Shown piece after piece: positions 37,001 to 52,000 of a DNA stretch of 64,000 nucleotides (positions are counted from its first letter, which is position 1; each line of letters opens with the position of its first letter). Both the position numbers and the translations under genes were made by a program. This DNA comes from Girardinichthys multiradiatus. Its lineage: Eukaryota > Chordata > Actinopteri > Cyprinodontiformes > Goodeidae. Under the pieces are notes generated by a model that was not told the DNA's origin, ran no database searches, and was given only the letters and a program-made list of their open reading frames with translations. The stretch spans positions 8,457,663-8,521,662 of the forward strand of contig NC_061811.1 in assembly GCF_021462225.1 (NCBI RefSeq), given 5' to 3'.

Positions 37001-40000
37001 CACTAACCCACAGTAGATAAACAGGCAGCTCACCAATCAAACATGTGAGGACAAACAGACAACTTGTCTATCATTAGACTGCCTTCAAACACTTAAAAAT
37101 AGTTATTTTTATAAAATATTTCTTTCTGTCTCATCAGCAGCCACTGGGTCCATGTTTTCAGTACTTGTTGCAGTTCCTAATGAAACATACAGAGCCAGAC
37201 CTTGATTAATGATGCTTAACTTAAAGTATTTCCATACTTAAGGCCAAACGTTTATAACTCAGCTCACAATGAAGTAATTTAATTTTCTATCCATGTTTAT
37301 TTTGAAATGGCAGAAAAGACCAAAAGAGTCGATGGCTGAAGCCAGCCCAGACGTGCATGTAGTGCTGCAGACTGCAGGACTCTATGCACACATGCACGTT
37401 TGGAGAAAAACTGTTGCAACTGAAGCGTAAAGTAATATGTCTAGACTAAAAAAAATCGCTTTCACAGATTATTATAGTCGACATTATTGATTACGCTGAC
37501 GAGCCACAATCTTATTTCGTACCTGACCTTTTCGGAAATAAACTGAAAAGAAATCTACCACTGGGTGTTTTGTACTGGCCATGTGTTAAGTTGTGCCCAC
37601 CAGAGGGACGTTATTTACCCGTTTGACAACCAATGATTAAGAATAATTAAAAATGGCTTGTTTACAGGCCCAAATTGATAGGACAGGAAGACTTGGCAGA
37701 GAAGGTACAGAATTGGGGTATGAACTGGCAAACTGACTAGGAGATAAAAACTGTGCTTATCAATCTGAATATTTTAACTTGTCGAACCAACTATAACATT
37801 TGAACCTCAAGACATTATCTAGTAGGTTTTTAAAGAAGGCAGATCAAAGCTCCTGAAAAAGTTCAGGTGAGGTCTTGCTAACCAGAGCCTTATTCAGCAG
37901 CTTTTAACTTCAGCATCAAAGCTGTGTTTATGCCTGGAAGAGTGTGAAACCGCTCAACCCTTCATGGCCCACAAAACGAGACCAGTCTCTCCAAGGTGCC
38001 ATCAGTCTGGCTCTGTCAGCCCCAGCACTCGGACTTCCTGCTCCCTCTTTGTCAGTGACCCCTGACACAGGCTAGTCCCTCCACACCCATCATAGCCTTC
38101 AGATGGATGTGTGCCTCGCAGGGATCAGAGAAACTGGAGTTCATGGAAAACTCATTCAAAGCAATTCCTAGAGATTCCTGCTGCTTGCTGTCTTCTGCAT
38201 AATACGAGAAAAAGGAGGAACGTTATGACTAAGTTATCAGGACAGAGAGTGCTGGGACAGGAAAAAATGACTTGTGGGCTTTTTTAAGTTTGCAGTGGCA
38301 TGACTGTTCAGCGGTCCTGCAAAATCCCAGGACCAGATCCAGAATCCCTGGGCCAAGTGATTCCAAAGGACAGTTCAGACTAGGAAAAAGGCCAACCAGG
38401 CAGGAAGAGGTTAGTGAAGCTCTCTGCCAGGAACTTATGGCAGTGACGGCATCACTGACTACCCTGGATAAACTCCTTCCCACCAAAGCACTTAACAATG
38501 CAATATGAACCAACTAACAAACAAAGACATGCATGCATAGTTCAAATAAACACGCGGGCTCTGAGAGATGCACTGGAAGCTAAAGAAGAGTCAGGAGGAC
38601 AGCATCACTCAGAGACCCATTAACCTCTGGCTGCCAACCAGAACGGAGAGCAGGCGTCGTTTTCAGTACATGTTAAACATAGCTGGTCTACGCGTGTGTG
38701 CCCGAGTGATTTATACCCATGAATATATCGATTCAGTGCAAATGAAGACTTGGAGGCCGTTTTAAGGGAAGAAAATGATCGCTTATGATCTTTGTTTATG
38801 AATGTAGGTCACAGCAAACTACTCGTGGCTATTTAACCCCTGAGACAACAACTCATTGAGAGAAAGTGCTCTGAGGACTACTGCCTTAAGCATAGAGGCG
38901 CATCCCCGGGAGAAAAAGCTCCAGACTAAACACCCATTCATTCAGCTGCTCCCCTTCACCCCAGCCGACAAGAGATGGATCCCTGACAAGCAACCCCCCC
39001 CAAAAAAATACTCACTTTTTCCACCAATTACAGATGCAGAGTGGGGGAGTGGGGGAGGAGGAGACGGAAAGACTTCAAAATATTATACACACTGGCATTT
39101 GGCAAAGCACATTGAGCAACTTCTGTCAGAGGGAGAGAGAGATGGGCTAATTTCAGGGCAACTCATGCCAACACAAACAACTGTTCTGGCTAGCTTTCAT
39201 TGTCAGCACTTGAGGTTTGAGTCAGATTTTTCAACGCTCCGCAGCCAATTTCTCTTTCCCCTACTTTTTCCCCCGCTATATGATTTGTCTTTTTCCAGGA
39301 TCCTGGTCCGTCTTTCATCGCCTACGCAGTCAGAGCCTCAGAAGTATTCTGGTAGAAACTCAGATCCAGATGCTAATCCACACTGCATAAACAAAAATAC
39401 ATTTTTTTTTATTCTTTTACAGAACTCGTACACGTTAACAGATTTACTACCCTACTTTGAAGTAGAGCTGCACAGTGTGTCAAATTGTCATCAATATCAA
39501 GGTGTTCAATACCACAGAAAATGGACTTTCCAGTGACATGACTCAAATAACACACTCCTGTGAAAAAATATTTGATCCCTGACCGACTTTTGCATTGTTG
39601 TCACACCAAATGTTTCAGATCCAAAGAAAAGTTGCTTTGAACATAAATCTGTTTTATATGTGGTCTCATTTATGAGACCAGCTAACCAAAACAACCCGAC
39701 CTTGTGTGAAAATGTAAAAGCCCTGCGAACCTAATTACTCCCTGTCCCACCTTCTGGCGGAAAAACTGCCATCAAGCATGTGCAGTGACTAAAAATTAGT
39801 TTTTAACATCATGGTGGATGAATTTTGGCCCAGTCTTACTTGCTGAAGTGTTTTAATTCAACCACATTGGGGGGTTTTGAGCACAGATTGCCCGATTTAA
39901 GTCTGAACTTTGACTAGGCCACTCCAAAAGCTACATTTGTGTTTTTAAATTATTTGAGCCAGTCAGATGTAAACGTGCAAGCTTGCTATGCAACACTGTC

Positions 40001-43000
40001 CTGCAGCAAGGTTACAAACTGACGGCCGGATATTCTCCTGCAGGATTTTCTGCCGGTGAAGAGAATTCATGGTTCCAAATACTGCAAGTCATCCAGGTCC
40101 TGAAGCAGCAAAGCAGTCACAGACCAACACACTATAACCACCATGTTAAGCTGTAGGTACGATGTTCTTTTTTTTAAATGCTGTGTTAGTTTTGCGCAAG
40201 ATGTAATAAAACGCAAACCTTCCAAAAGATTCTACTTTTGTCCACAGCCTATTTTCACAAAGTCATCAACATGCTTTTTTGTGTGAAATATGAGACGGAT
40301 CTTTGTGTTCTTTTGGGTCAGCAGCGGTTTTGGCCTTGAAACTCTCCCATGGAAGCCATTTTTACTCAGTCTCTTATTGTTGAATCATGAACTCTGACCT
40401 TAACTGAGGCCGTTGAGTCCTGCCGTGCTTTAGGTGTTGTTAAGTTATTTTGTGACCTCCTGGTGAGTCGATGTATACTTGGAGTAATTATGGTAGGCCA
40501 ACCACTCCTGGGAAAGTTCTCCAATGTTCCATCTTTTCTCCATTTCTGGATAATGACTCTCATAGGAGTCCTAAAGTTTCAGAAATAACTTCGTAACTCT
40601 TCAGGAATATCTTTAGATCAGGACATGATGTGTTGCTTTTTGAGATCTGTTAACCTGCTTCATGTTGTCAGAAAGGTTCTATTTAAGTGATTTATTATTT
40701 CTACATAGAAGGTGATTGCGTTTCCTCATTTGAAAACTGCTTTTGTATTTATTCAGGGTATTTTTGTCCGATATTAAAGTTTGTTTGATATGAATCATTT
40801 AAGTGTGATAATACAAATAAATCAACACATTTAGTAAAGTATTCTGGGGCAGATACTTTTTCATAGCAGTGTGCATTTGGCCAGCGAGATGGACTCAGTG
40901 AAGCGAAGTCCTGGCGTTGAAAAACAAAGACAAGAGTGAAGACAATTTAAGCTGCTTGCAACCGATATCATCACCATAATACTCGACAACAACATCGCCA
41001 TCGCATGTTTTTCTACTATGGTGCAGCCCTACTTTGAAGTGTTGAGTATTTTTGATGTATGCAGGTTATGAGGCTCTTGTGGTGTGGGGTCAGGGTGAGG
41101 CGCCAGCAGTTTCACAGCTACTGCCGCAATCCTGTAGGTGCAATGTCCTGGGATCCGTACAACAGCCATGTGAACATAAACATCATATGTTTCTGTTTGG
41201 GTCTTTGAAGAACTATTTACTCCTGCTTTGATTTTGTTTATTGAAGGTTTTTACTGTTCAACATGAAAGCACGTGGAGCCATGGAGGGACATTTGGAGTA
41301 CAGGCTACAGTGTTGCATTCGCAGTCTGCTCATAATTCTCACGGCTCACGCATAGTTCTGGGTACCTGCCAGTCAATGACATGGCCAGCACTGTAAGGCC
41401 ATTATGGAAACCTCCGTCAGGGGCATATCCTTGCACATTATGAGAGGCTGTGCAAGGGGTGTAGATGCTGGAAGTTGAGGGGGCACCTTTGGAGGTCCCT
41501 AAAGCCTGAACATGAAGCCCTTGCTCCAGTGCTCTAGTATGGAGGCAGCTGTCTTTGATATATGAGGTCTACTCAGCCCATATTTATTCAGGTAAAGACA
41601 GCAAAAAAGGTTTGGCCTTTCTTTTTCCTGGCAGCTAACTGGAGCTCCTGCATTTTTCAGGGAGGGCAAAGGGACACGACAAAAAATACACAAGGGGAAG
41701 GATGCAGAAAAAGGAGCAGAAAAACTGGCTCCAGTCAGTCCCGTGTTTACTGGACGTCCTGTGCAACAGTCAGACCCCAAAGGGGCAGGGGACCACCAGG
41801 GAGGGGGGAGTATGAGCTCAATGCTCCAGTCTCACTTGAGGGCTGTGTCCAAGACAAATCACCAGTGGAGCTGCTGTCACAGTGGGCCTTGACCAAGACA
41901 AACAGCCGTGTTTTAAAATAAGTACTTGCCCCCTAACAGCCCCTTCCACCTCATCTATATCCATATCTCCACCCAATGCAAGAGCTTTCCCTTCACAGTT
42001 CCGAGGAGTGGAGCTGGTGTCCCTCTTCACGCTCTGAGCGCCGTCTGCATCGTCACTCTTCTGTGCTAATGAATATTTACAGCATCACATTTGTTCCATT
42101 GCATCTGAAATGCTAGTACTGCAGACGGACAATTTTAGGCTGACCACATTTGACACAATGAAACACCAGATTTAATAAACACTATGTGCAGGTCTTCAAG
42201 CTCACGTATCTATGCATCTGACAAAAGGTCAGACTTAGCTGAACCAAAAGCTGCAGTGTGAGCAGAAATGTCAGCACTATTCCTCGCCCTTACTTAACAG
42301 AACAGTGCATCTTGGGACTTGTGGTTTGTCTGAACTAGCCTGCCAGTGTCCCTGCCTGTTTCCTGCACCAAAGGGATTGGTGTTCCTCACTGAACAGAGT
42401 CTCATTTATCTCTGTAGCCCGTAGTCCTTCCAAGCAGTGGTCCTTCTGGGCCCCTTTACTGCTGACAAGCCCACCTGCCCCTCCCCCCTCCCTACTTTGA
42501 GCTTTGGCATGCAGCAAAATTGCAAGATGCATTTCATCTGCATATTGATTAGCCTGGCCAAAAGAAGCGGTACCTCAGCACTTCTCTGAATACATCATGT
42601 AAATAAAACCAAGCAATTCAACTTAAATGTTCCTGAAATGTTTTGCCTTAAGTTGGTCCTTTTCTAAGTAAACCTGATGGCATAAACTCATCAAAACCTT
42701 TATCTGAATAACTGGTGCATACAATGTATGTTCAAATATGCACATCTAAACTGAATCCTGTCAAAATCAGAGTTGGTAAGCGTGCCCAGAAAGAATGAGA
42801 TCCCGTTTTGCCTCCGTCACCCAATAAAAGCAGCTCACTCTTGGTGTGTGGGCAAACTGTAGTGCCAGGCAGTTGAAATGCAGACGACTGGGCGCTGGTT
42901 CATCTGATAGATAGCGTACACTCAGAGAGGACCGCACCAATGGCGTCCTGGATTGATTGGCCCAAAGGGGCTGTCGGGGAAAGCGTTTCCTGTGTGTGTT

Positions 43001-46000
43001 AATGGACGCTGCTATAGATGCAGCCTGGTGGCTTGTGGCGGAAGTGATGGTTCTTACTCCCTCTCTACCTCCCAGACTTCCTCCCCACACATTCGTCTTT
43101 CCCTCTCAGTTAATCAGAGGACAGTCATGGGAAATGAGCTAGGCCTAACGAGTTGGACAGATCCCAGAAAATCTCCAACAAAATATCAGCAAATCTCACA
43201 ATTTCAGAGTTCATAGTCATTTGGTTCATTTTCTTCATTTCTTTCATAATCCATTAGAAAACAAAATATTACACATGAATGAACTAATATAACCTTTCCA
43301 CTTAAACAAATACTTTGTCAAAGCAGTTTCTGATTTATTTACAGCATCCAGTCTTCTTTGATTGGAGTCCATCAGTGTTCACATTTCAACCAGGCAATAT
43401 TTGCCCACTTTAGTTTCAGCGGTTCTCTAGATCTCTCAGATTGTGAGAATATTTCCAGCCTTTTTCAGTTAAGTCCATAGATGTTCTGTTAGATATAGTT
43501 CTGGACTCCAGAGCTTATATTCTGTTCTAGAGAAGCCATTCTTTAGTTGATTTGGACATGCCTGTTGTTAAAAAGGAAGGTGATGTAACACAGTGGGAAA
43601 CATGCCCCTGTCTTGTCTGGATGGTGCTGCAAGCATCAAATTCACAATGACTGAATATTTGCAAAAAAACAATAAAGTTAATCAGTTCAAACATTAAATA
43701 TCTTGTCTTTGTAGTGTATTTAATTCCATTTAGGTCGAACAGGATTTGCAAATCATTGTATTGTGTTTTTATTTAAAATTCACACGTCTCAACTTCATTG
43801 GAATTGGAGTTGTATAAGGGGCAATGGCCAATGAACATTGTGATCACTAATTAGAAGCAGAGGACAGCCGATGTGATTGATGTAGCCAAAGAACACAAGA
43901 AAAGTGAGCTGAGGGAAGAGCTAGAGAGAACCTGGCAGGTAAAGGCAACAGTAGGGTCCATGGTCTCATTGGAGCCCTCGGGGCAGTGACATCCACACTG
44001 GAGGAGTGGCTCCAACAGATACCTGGTGAAACATCGGAGATCTCAGGCCAGGAGAACGCAGTCCTAGAAGCAGGAAGAGATCAGAGATACTGCGAAGGGC
44101 CCTTAAACTCCCAGGGAGAGCAGGGGATGGGTGAGAGGTGAGCTTTATTTCAGGTTATCCAGACTCAGCATAGTTAATGACAGGTGTGAACTGAATGCTG
44201 AAACTGAAGCAAAACTAAGGGGCATTTTTTTTTAGATTTTTCCCCGAACAGAACTAGTTGGTTTTTTTTTTACTTTTAAATATATGCGACATTAAAGGTG
44301 GAAAAAATTTTGAAATGATTTATCATGGTCTCAATTTTTCATATAGCAAAACCCGGACACTTGAACAGTTTTTATATTATAGTTGGCCCTTTTTTGGAAA
44401 TAATTGACCATTTCAAGCTAATTTTAAAGAAACTATTGACAACACTTTAAGGTAAACACACATGTGATGATGTTCTTCATTGGTTAAAGTAAATCATTTC
44501 CTCCAACCTGGTTTCGAAGCTAACCATCCTGGGTCTGGATAACTCCATTGGAAGCTAGATGTTTAGGTTTTTGCCCAAAAAGCCACAGGTGGTGAGTTTC
44601 GGCATCTGCTTCACACTGGGACACCACAAGGCTATGTCCTCATACCCCCTGAACTTCATATTCACTCAAGATTGTACCCCCAAGGCATAGCTCAAACTCC
44701 ATCCTGAAGTTTGCTGATGGGAGAACCGATGTATGCATCATCATAAATAGTGATGAGACTGCCTATTTAGATGAGCTGAAAACAACAGCCAGTTTTTAGC
44801 AGAGCAACAAACTTTCTCAGAGCTTCAGTAAGACTAAAAACCTTGTTTGTCAAATTTACACATATACCTTTAGGCCTTTTTAATATTTATATTCTTATTT
44901 GTAACTGTGAACGTTGCCAACGTCTACTTGAAAGACCTTAATCTGGCCCATTTACAAAGGGAACAGCAAATAACTGAAGAGTGTGAAAGGTGATGGTTCA
45001 ATGCTCATATTTTATTGAATTTCCTTATCAACTAACCCGAGGGTAAACAAGCTATGTGTTTTTGTGTGCTATAAACAAATATGGGCGTTTGTTCATGTAA
45101 AAGTGTATTTTGGTGTGTTTTCTCGCAGAGTCTAGTCTGGCCTAAGCCCAGCTTTGTGTCTTGGTGCAAAGGTTAATAGTTTGCTTTCCATTTAATGAAA
45201 CCATGTTAACTTTAAAAGGTATTGTCTTCTCATTGCATGTTAAAACATGCTGAACATCTAAAGAAAGCAACTCATGGACATTGTTTCTGTCAGATGTTTC
45301 ATGTTTGTCGTACATTCATCTGTGCAAAGATATTTAAGGTTAATGTGTGTAAATACGGAGGAGGAAATATGGTGATTTGATGCTCTTGCAGTGTGCAACA
45401 GTATGAACAAAATTGCTAATAAAGGTTCATCAGTTTAAGAGATGGTCATCGTTTCTTGCTGTGGATGTAACATTGTTGACATAAATACATTCAAATAAAT
45501 ATTCATGCTCAGGATAGGACTTAAAGCAGGAAGATCTTTACGGTGATACCATGGTATCAACAAAAACCCTTGCTATGTTTTGTACATTTTATTCATTTTT
45601 CACCAGAATAACAAAAGCCAGCGACTGTAGGATGCTCATCTATACAGCTTGTGTCCCTCATTTTCAGCCTCCTCTATAATGACTCACAGACAAGATTAAC
45701 CATTTTCAGGCCCTTTAGGCTGCCTGATAACTACTTTTTGCATAAAATGGAGAAACCTTTGCAGCATACTGAAATAATTTTCTATGGAAAGCAGTGTCCC
45801 TGCAGACCCCATATCAGAGCATTACCATAATGATAGCGAGGTGCTAATTTAGAGGCTGCAAAGAAGAAGAAAAAGAAGACATTTTCTTTGACAGTAAAAT
45901 CAGAACTTCACATCGAGAAACTGTGACTGTAATTTCGCTGTTAAAAAATCTTTATAACAGTATTTGGGCCAAAGAACACTTCTAAACAGATTTTAATCTA

Positions 46001-49000
46001 TATTTGCAATTTGCGTCAAGCAGAATTAATATTAAATAAACACCATAAACATGTTTAAAAGTTGTTCTCAGACTGTTTTAGGTAACTCAAAGAATGTGTT
46101 TTAATTTAAAACCTTAAAGATGAACCAAACTATGTCTTTGATCTAAAAGCATCAAACCGTCTGTCCCTACTGCAGTAAATCTAACTGACCTAGTCTCTGG
46201 GAGTGCCGTAAGACTGGAAACATAAATTCATACCCAAATCTACTCAGCTGCTCCAGGTCCGGCGCCGGAGGTCCATAGGTTTCAACCTGAAGGGGTTTGT
46301 ACTGGTACAGAACCTCCTGTATTCTGGGCACAGGCTGGAGAGAGACAGTCTGACCCTGAAAGAAAAATAAAGATAACTGAGCAGAAGCAAAATAATCGTT
46401 ATTGTTTCTGATAACTAAACTGGAAACTGTAGCTTGAAATGAAAAGCAAAAATTTTAATGAAACAGGCTTAATGACAACCAAACTGGTGTGTATATAGGA
46501 GCACATTTTATCCTTTCCATCAGCACAATGCTTCCGTGGTGGACTGGCTTTTAGATGTTAGCTGTGTGTTAGCAGCTAAACAACTCTGGAAACTTCAGCA
46601 GAAAAAGGGGAATGCAAACATGACCCAGTCTCCTGAACCTGGATGAATCTGAATGTCACTGTCATTAGGCAAATCCTCAGTTCTGCTTAGCTCATAGATG
46701 TTACTCAGATGCCCAAAACCTGCAAGCCCAAGATCCAAACGCAGTGATCTGAGTGAGGCTGCTATCATCCCTAATGATGTTGATCAGGGCGATCAGCAGG
46801 AAACTGTTCGATTTGGGGCTGTGCCATGAAAGAGGGAATTTCCACCCAGTGTCAGAGCCCTTCTGGTCCTTCAGCATTACTACATGAGCCTCAGAAGACA
46901 AACCAAACTCAGAAAACAAACCGGGAATTAAAAGAGATGCTGTTTAAACACGCACCAACTACTTTAGAGTTCAGCAAAAGAACAGAGAGACAAAGGGGAG
47001 ATAAAAAGATAAGAGAGAAAGCAAAGAAAAAAGAAGTGGGGGAGAATAAACAACAGAACACAGAGGGGAGCTGATGAAAACCAAACTAAACAAGTAACAT
47101 GTGCCCCGCGGCCGCAGACTGCCCTGCCCGCCCTTCACACATGCTTTGGTTTATGTGAACACACACACACACACACACACACACAGAGAGAGAGAAATAA
47201 AGCTAGCAAGGTTGAGCTGGAGATTTCAAAGTGATGCACAATGACAAGAAACAAGATGTAAAGTTTTCTTGGTCAATAAGAACAGAACAATAAGCAGTAC
47301 GGTCCTGGTGAGCTCAGACAGAAAGCAACACAATACATTGACATCATCAGCAGGTTTCTATAGGCAACATTTTCATCCATTTAGTTTGTAGCAGAATATA
47401 CTAATTAATCTGCAATCTGGTATTTTTAGCTATTAACAATTATGTTTTCTACCTAATTTAGGTTAGTCTGCGGCCGGCGCTGCTAGTTGCCGTCATCATG
47501 TTGTGTAGAAGTTTAGCTGCTGGGTTTCCCCACAGTGGTGTTCATCATACTTGTTGGAAGGACATGTGTCTTTGCTAATGGGATGTTTTACAGGCAATTC
47601 ATTCACACAACAGTCCTTTTTTTCCCAGAATGACTTTCAGCTATTTTAACAGAACAAGTCTGAGCCTGTCACTTTGTGCGGCAGCTTTTAGTTTGTGCAG
47701 GTGAGGTAGAGGGGGTGGTGGGGATCTCAGATAGTGACAGTGGCGGCACATTAACAGCAAGGGTATGGGTTTTTTCCACTGAAAGCTGAATGTTTTTTTT
47801 TTTGTCTTTTCAGTGGAGAAACACATTTGATTCTGTTACATAAGTCAGATCACTGTGGTCAAATAAAACCTATTTTGGTTCATGCCAGAAATTTAAATAA
47901 TTGAAAAGAACACTTTTTTGTAATTTCATTCATAAACTGAATATATAGATTTATTCTGCACATAGTGATACATTTCTAGCATTTATTTGTTTGTTTTCAT
48001 GATTATAGTTTACAGCTGATGACATCCCAGAACGTTGAGTGGAAGGAAAAGGTATAGTAGAAAAGGTGCTCCAATACCAGGGGTAACCACAGCCAGAGGA
48101 TCGTGAAGCAAAATCCAGTCAAGAGTTTAAGGAGATTCACCAGATTCACCAGAGGAGATTCACTAAGAAAATTCTGGGGTTTTCATTAGCTGCGGGCCAG
48201 ATTCATCAACACTAACAGAAAAAAACATTCAAAATATATCACTCTGTGAGTCATGATTCTATTCTATTATATTGGTTTCTGAATCACTGCAATTAATTAC
48301 CTTTTTCAATGATAGTCTAGTATAATGAGGGGCACATTAATCCACAATATAATACTTTCCCTAAGGGCATGCAATCAGAACCAAATTAAAAATGCCAAAT
48401 TTCTAAGTTTAAAGTCTAATTTCCGATGTAAAATAGTAGTTTTCATTCAACCTTTAACCCAAAGGTGCTGAACAGTCACCCCACCCATCTAATGAAACTT
48501 GGACCAACTAACCCCATCCATCTTCCTTCATGCATCCAGCACCGTTTCACTCTCCCATAGCCACAGCCACAAAGGTGGAGGGATGAACAGAGTCTGCAGA
48601 GGTGGAGCTGCAGGGAGAGTGAGCACCGAACTGGGAGCAGCAGCCGCCTGAAATGCAGTACCTCTGATTTTTTTAGTGACAGCAGAACAGACCCGGCCCA
48701 TCGTGTCAAGATATTTCTGTTGCATTCCTCTCTTAGGGCACCTTGAAAACTGGCATAGGCAGGTACCAGGAGATACATCATATTTTTAAACATGGCCACA
48801 CATCAAACAGATACAATTATTTGTGGTGTGTCTTTCATTGAAGACCCAAACCCTTTCATACAGTCCAAAAACCCAGCGATGGGCTCTCAGAGGACTCCCC
48901 TCCATTACACCGCTCTCAGTCACAAACTCATCACCTCCTATTAAAAGCTTGTATGAATTACAATACATAAATGTTGTTTTCAAAATGCTCCTGAGCAGGA

Positions 49001-52000
49001 ACAGCAACAGAGCGGGTGGGGGAAAGGGACCCCCAGCCTGGTCCAGAACAGCAGAAATGGCAACAGGACCGGGGGTCTTTAAATCAACAGTAGTGAGAGC
49101 CAACATGAACATCTGCTTTCATCATCACAGGGGCCCGTCCGACTACCAATACAACTTTGTGTGCATTGTACGTTTGTGTATGTAACTGGTTTTTAAACTC
49201 TTATGACACCCCCGTGGCACTAAAGTGGAACTCTGGGGGCCATCAATCCTAATAAAACCACAGAGAAGGATGATTTGAAGAAATCACTGCGGAGCCAGTG
49301 GGAGTAATTCTGCATCCTCAGCATTTTTTTACCACTAACTCACAAATAACGTTTCTGCGTTGTGATGTTGCCTGAAAGGGAGTGTGTTGAGAGGTCAAAC
49401 GAAGCTGTCTCCTCCACATGGCCCTGTGTGAAAAGGCATTTGTCCCAGCCACACCCAGCCTAATTAGTGCCAGACCTACAGAAACAATTAAATAAATTGA
49501 ACTTATCTGACAACATGAAGCAGGATTAAAGGTATAAAAAAGGACCATCATTTTGGGATCTAGAGAAATTAAAGAATAAATGAGAAACAAAATCCTCAAC
49601 TTCTGTTCTACAGGTCTGATTAATGTCAGAGCAGCAGAGTCAAGAAACCATTTAAATAGAACTTGTCTGACAGCACGACATAAGATAAAACATCCTAGTG
49701 TGCGCCCTGATGCATCTGGTCTGAAACTGACAAGGCAGTTCAGAAAAATACCATCACAGTGACCTTCAAACATGGTGGTGGTAGTATGATGGTGTGGGGT
49801 TGCTTTGCTTTTTATGGACCTGGACAAGTTGCCTTACTTGGCTGTTTAAGTACTTCTTTATATAGAGCCAGACTGGTTTAGATGACATTGCTTTATTAAG
49901 ATCATTTGTAATTCATTCAGTTCATCTTTGTCTGATTTTAAAGTTAGTTTGATGATGTGAAACATTTAAGTATGACAAAAAAGCAAAAAAGGGGGAAAAA
50001 CTTTTTCACCGAACTGTAGCCCCATTTGCTCCTGGCTCAGTTAATTTGTTTGGATTTACCTTGAAAATTTTTTGCAACATAATTTCTAAGAAGAACAAGT
50101 CAAGGCAGCCCGAGTACCACCAGTGCTTGCTTCATTGTGAACCATCAACCAATCATGGCTCATCACTCAAAATTAACTGGAAAAACTTGCAAACACATAG
50201 CAAAAATCAGCATTCTCCAGCAACCCCCCCCCCCCCCCCCCCCCTACTCAACCTCTGGCCTTATTCTGCAGCTCAGCAGGACACATCAAGGTTGCAGAGA
50301 CTAACCTCTCCATCAGCACCTCCCCACCACATCTGCAGGCACACATACACAAACTCACTTGGTTCCCAAGGGCTTTGGGAGCTGATGGGGCCCTCTTCCC
50401 TAACGCGTGAGGTGATGATGAAAACAATGGAGAGGGAACTGTGGAGCATTGTAGAGGGAAAGGAAATGATGAGCCTTGTTAGGAGCTATGCTAACACCTT
50501 CCCATTCTCAGCCTTCACTTCCTTCTTCTGCCCTGGAGCTGCCGGTGCTTCTGTATGGATAAAGGGCTTTGGGTTGCTCACTGGCATGCCAGGCAGCAAG
50601 TAGCAAGTGTAAAAACTGCTGGCTCCCTGTGCCTTACCAGTTTAAATATATCTCCCTGATCAGCGGCAGCTGCTCCGGCGCAAAGCCCCTAAAGCTGACA
50701 ACTCTTCTTTCCGCCAAGCTGAGCCAGCCGGCCAGCCTCCTCGCTGGGTTTGATGAGGCCCACCGAAGTGGGGCCAGGCCATCAGAGGGGGCCGAGGAGT
50801 GAATGCACATGTGCTGGTGCCAGTCGGGGCTCCCAGTTCTTCAAAAACTCCCTTCCTTACAAAGGCCCCTGCACGGACTAACCTGCATGGCAGTAATTCA
50901 ATAAAAAACAAAAAGGTCAAAGTGCTCTGGTTATGCTGTTTTTTTAATTAAAACAATGTAATGAAGATCTCTGTCGGTTTTTCTTTCTCCAGAGTGTGAA
51001 CAGGGAAGGGAAGATGAAGTGCAAACGTCAGTGGGGGTTGCAGTGAGTTTACAGCAACAACTCAGACAGAACAGGTTGGGCCAGTCTGCAGAACGCAGCC
51101 TGCGTCCACAAGTGCATCTGCCAAGCAGAGGTCACAGTAGAGGACTCAACCAGGAGAGCAAACACGCTCTCAGCGTCTCTCTATGTCCGTGATTGTGTTG
51201 TGTTTTCTATGGCAGGCAAATTCCTCTGTCCAAGTGTCGAATGGACTAAAGCCAGAGAGAACCCAGGTTATTTCAGCCAGCCACACATCAGTGTTCAGAG
51301 ATAAACTTTCCACCCACATTAGCTCCACCATATGTGTGTGTGTATGTGTTGCTATTTGTTTATGTGCCTCCTGTTTCATTAGCCCACACCGGCCTCATCA
51401 GGTATGTCAGCTGCTGTGCTGCCTGTGGGCGGAGGGCTCAGGCCCCCAGCAGAGCTGGAACCGGGGACCTTTCATCTAAGATGGCGCTGAAAGCCACTCC
51501 AAGGTGGAAAGATTCCCTATCAGTCAGCTGCTTTCCGGAACGTAACACTGCAGCAGCTGACAACAATCCCCCATCAGCAGAAACATACTCTCAGATGATG
51601 AACTGTTCTCCCTTTACCTACGTCTGAGACTCAGTTTGCATAATAACATGTGTTTTTACTCATTTAAAATCTACACTTCACTCAAAGCAGGTGCCAGGTA
51701 TGCTGGTCCGTGGCATAATGGGTCTTGGCATCATGCTCGGCTGTGAGGTCGGTTCTATGTCAGACAACAACAAGTTTGTTTAAACAGCGAATCCTCCCAC
51801 ACAGAGCCTGTCTTTTGATTTCAGAGGATATGTATTTTAAAAAGACACTTTATTCTTCAAATGCTGTGTGCTCAGTCTTGGGGGAGGGGCACAGTGTGTA
51901 TTTATCTGCATGAACCCACACATGGATATTTGTGTGTCTCCTGCTTCAATGGAGCACCTACAAAGTGAGGGATTAGTGAACGTTTCCAGACCATTCCTAA

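Larger units (their letters stand above)
28099..46233 (-). other. mnat1 intron 7 (18.1 kb)
   Basis: The largest intron. Repeats occupy 31,190, 32,833, 36,834, 39,551, 43,250 and 44,560. Long unique-looking blocks (about 28.6-31.1, 33.6-36.7, 37.8-39.5 and 40.9-43.2 kb) show no protein-coding signal; they are candidates for regulatory DNA only by inference. Confidence 0.7.

Noticed and set aside
49318..49827. 169-codon minus-strand frame
   Set aside because: It runs antisense through a Tc1 remnant and has no recognisable domain.
50046..50603. 185-codon plus-strand frame with a proline run
   Set aside because: The proline run is the C21 homopolymer; the rest matches no family and the start lies next to a Tc1 end.
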